Source: Bacteroidota bacterium
GTDB taxonomy: Bacteria; Bacteroidota; Ignavibacteria; Tepidaquicellales; Tepidaquicellaceae
Length of the DNA stretch: 64,000 nucleotides
Direction of reading: 5' to 3'
Assembly (NCBI GenBank): GCA_018266845.1
Contig: JAFDZO010000017.1
Coordinates: 1,426-65,425 of the forward strand
The first letter of the stretch is position 1. Each line of letters starts with the position of its first letter. Under the pieces are notes generated by a model. That model saw only the letters and a list, made by a program, of their open reading frames with translations, did no database searches and was not told where the DNA came from. Made by a program: the position numbers and the translations under genes. Positions 62,945 to 64,000 of the stretch are shown piece after piece.

Positions 62945-63633
62945 TATATTGCAACACTCCTTAATTTTTTGATTGATAACTTTTCTATTCTAACGCGAAG
63001 ATTATAAATCCATACATACAGCATTACAAATCCTATCGAGGAAGTATAAAAAATAATTCTCATTGTTGTATTCATTTCATTTTTTACAACCGGTCCGCCG
63101 CCGGGACTTTGGGTATCATCGGCAGAGCCAGGATGAAGCCCGGGAAATACTCTCGGCATAATGAAGATAAAAAACGGAACAGTAAGGAAAGCAATAATCA
63201 AATACACTGCCGAAAGCCTCGCCTTTTTTTCTTCTTCGTCAATCGAAGAGCGTAAAATCAGGTAAGCGGCATATATAAGCATAAGCAAAAGAATAGACAT
63301 CATTCTCGGTTCATCAATCTTAAAAAATGTTCCCCAGTCAACCCTTGCCCATATAGTCCCCGTTACATAGCCCAATATACAGAATACTAAACCAATCTCT
63401 GCTGCGCAGTGCGCCTTTATATCAAAATCAATATTCTTTGAAATCAGATAGCGTATTGAAAAAACCATAGACATTAAAAAGGCAACCGAAGCTACCCAGC
63501 TCATAGGCACGTGAAAGAAAAGATTTCTTGCGCGCTCGCCAAGCCCGGGAATAAAATCAATAGGAACAAGCAAACCCGCAACACATACACTGCTGATAAT
63601 AAAAAAGACTAATATTTTATAATAAGCTTTCAT
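62944..63633 (-). CDS. ccmC: Cytochrome c biogenesis haem transporter CcmC-like
   Basis: 229 aa with six transmembrane helices. The family sequence GERARNLFFHVPMSWVAS (about 31-48) and GLVFCILGYVTGTIWARVDWG (about 82-102) identify CcmC. The tryptophan-rich WWD region, normally WGTxWxWD, reads WGTFFKIDEPRM here: two aromatic positions are Phe and the third Trp is Ile, so haem handling may differ. It overlaps the ccmD-like start and the upstream TPR gene stop by one base each. Confidence 0.88.
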   Translation of the reverse strand: MKAYYKILVFFIISSVCVAGLLVPIDFIPGLGERARNLFFHVPMSWVASVAFLMSMVFSIRYLISKNIDFDIKAHCAAEIGLVFCILGYVTGTIWARVDWGTFFKIDEPRMMSILLLMLIYAAYLILRSSIDEEEKKARLSAVYLIIAFLTVPFFIFIMPRVFPGLHPGSADDTQSPGGGPVVKNEMNTTMRIIFYTSSIGFVMLYVWIYNLRVRIEKLSIKKLRSVAI

Positions 63634-63998
63634 TATTGCGGAACAGGAAGTCCCATTTGATTATAAATTTCCTCAATTTTATTTTTATTAGCAATTGCTT
63701 CCTCATTCTTTGGGTCAAGAGCTAAAACTTTGCGGTAGTATTTCAGCGCCGGACGATATTTTTCTTTCGGAGGAACATTAGCTTCAAACATCATGTAATT
63801 ACCCGCTGTAAGATTTTTTTCTATAGCAAGTTTCTTGCTTGCATCAGATTTATCTTTTTCATATTTAGCATCGGCATCTTCTGCATCTTTTTTCACTTTA
63901 GCTACATTTTCATCTTTGCCGGACTCCGTCTGGCTATCCATCTGTTGAGAATTGTTTTTATCTCCGGTGATAGGCGGGTGATTCGGAGGAAGCTGTCC
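63633..63998 (-). CDS. TPR-containing protein (5' partial)
   Basis: The open frame continues to the window edge without a start; the ATG at 63941 lies within it, and the upstream codons read GQLPPNHPPITGDKNNSQQ, so the N-terminus is outside. The visible 122 residues hold a charged coiled coil (EDADAKYEKDKSDASKK) and one clear TPR, YRPALKYYRKVLALDPKNEEA. It overlaps ccmC by one base. It is probably a c-type cytochrome assembly chaperone or a protein with a similar helper role; this is inferred from context only. Confidence 0.7.
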   Translation of the reverse strand, partial: GQLPPNHPPITGDKNNSQQMDSQTESGKDENVAKVKKDAEDADAKYEKDKSDASKKLAIEKNLTAGNYMMFEANVPPKEKYRPALKYYRKVLALDPKNEEAIANKNKIEEIYNQMGLPVPQ

Positions 63999-64000
63999 CT

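Noticed and set aside
1-64000. tRNA or rRNA genes
   Set aside because: I looked for conserved acceptor/T-loop GGTTCGAATCC-like sequences and 16S/23S signatures and recognised none; a tRNAscan run would be needed to be certain.

Overview
The window is about 64 kb of AT-rich chromosome. It most likely comes from a member of the Ignavibacteria or a relative in the Bacteroidota/Chlorobi group. The strongest sign is a secreted beta-propeller-like protein at 24400-25725 that ends in a type IX secretion sorting domain with the QNYPNPFNPST signature. A DUF4175-type giant membrane protein, weak Shine-Dalgarno sites and many short palindromic intergenic repeats fit the same group. No rRNA or tRNA gene was recognised. 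Both ends cut through genes: a branching enzyme on the left and a TPR protein of a cytochrome c maturation operon on the right.

Layout. 1-5.5 kb: glycogen/alpha-glucan operon (glgB, GH57, malQ). 5.6-8.4 kb: three-gene proton-translocating transhydrogenase (pntAA, pntAB, pntB). 8.4-14.5 kb: fatty acid hydroxylase family protein, zinc-ribbon protein, GNAT, a tandem pair of unknown about 484-aa paralogues and an alpha/alpha-toroid protein. 14.5-22.3 kb: seven-gene minus-strand operon for a nonulosonic-acid-like sugar (NeuB-like synthase, SDR, PLP aminotransferase, split transketolase, SpsF-like cytidylyltransferase), with a TPR histidine kinase between the transketolase halves. A glycosyltransferase-like gene follows, bracketed by two copies of a MITE-like element. 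24.4-26.9 kb: T9SS cargo and a 17-unit hairpin repeat array. 27-36 kb: dnaG, rsgA, a methyltransferase, and a heterodimeric ABC exporter pair with rtcB between its subunits. 35.8-41.5 kb: DUF4175 gene between two repeat-rich intergenic regions. 41.5-47 kb: menA, then a minus-strand accessory block, then era. 47-54.4 kb: SET-domain protein, secreted protein, uvrB, GNAT, clpS, PBP4-type peptidase, Nudix, mazG. 54.4-60 kb: repeats, MltR-like, RidA, PdeM-like and Lhr-like genes. 60-64 kb: ccmF, ccmE, an unlisted ccmD-like gene and ccmC.

The most interesting locus is 42.5-46.1 kb. There a ubiquitin-like (YukD/EsaB-type) protein ending in Gly, an E1-like ThiF enzyme with a UBA3-like cysteine layout, and a RING-like zinc protein with a membrane anchor form an operon. 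An intrinsic terminator lies between the first two genes. Toxin-antitoxin modules (RelE/ParE and Doc) lie on each side. This looks like a minimal bacterial ubiquitin-like modification system. No E2 or JAB peptidase gene is visible.

The second notable feature is non-coding. It comprises several families of dispersed palindromes, a 145-bp tandem cassette, a 107-nt element that can fold as a four-way junction, and three copies of a MITE-like element with terminal inverted repeats and short flanking direct repeats.
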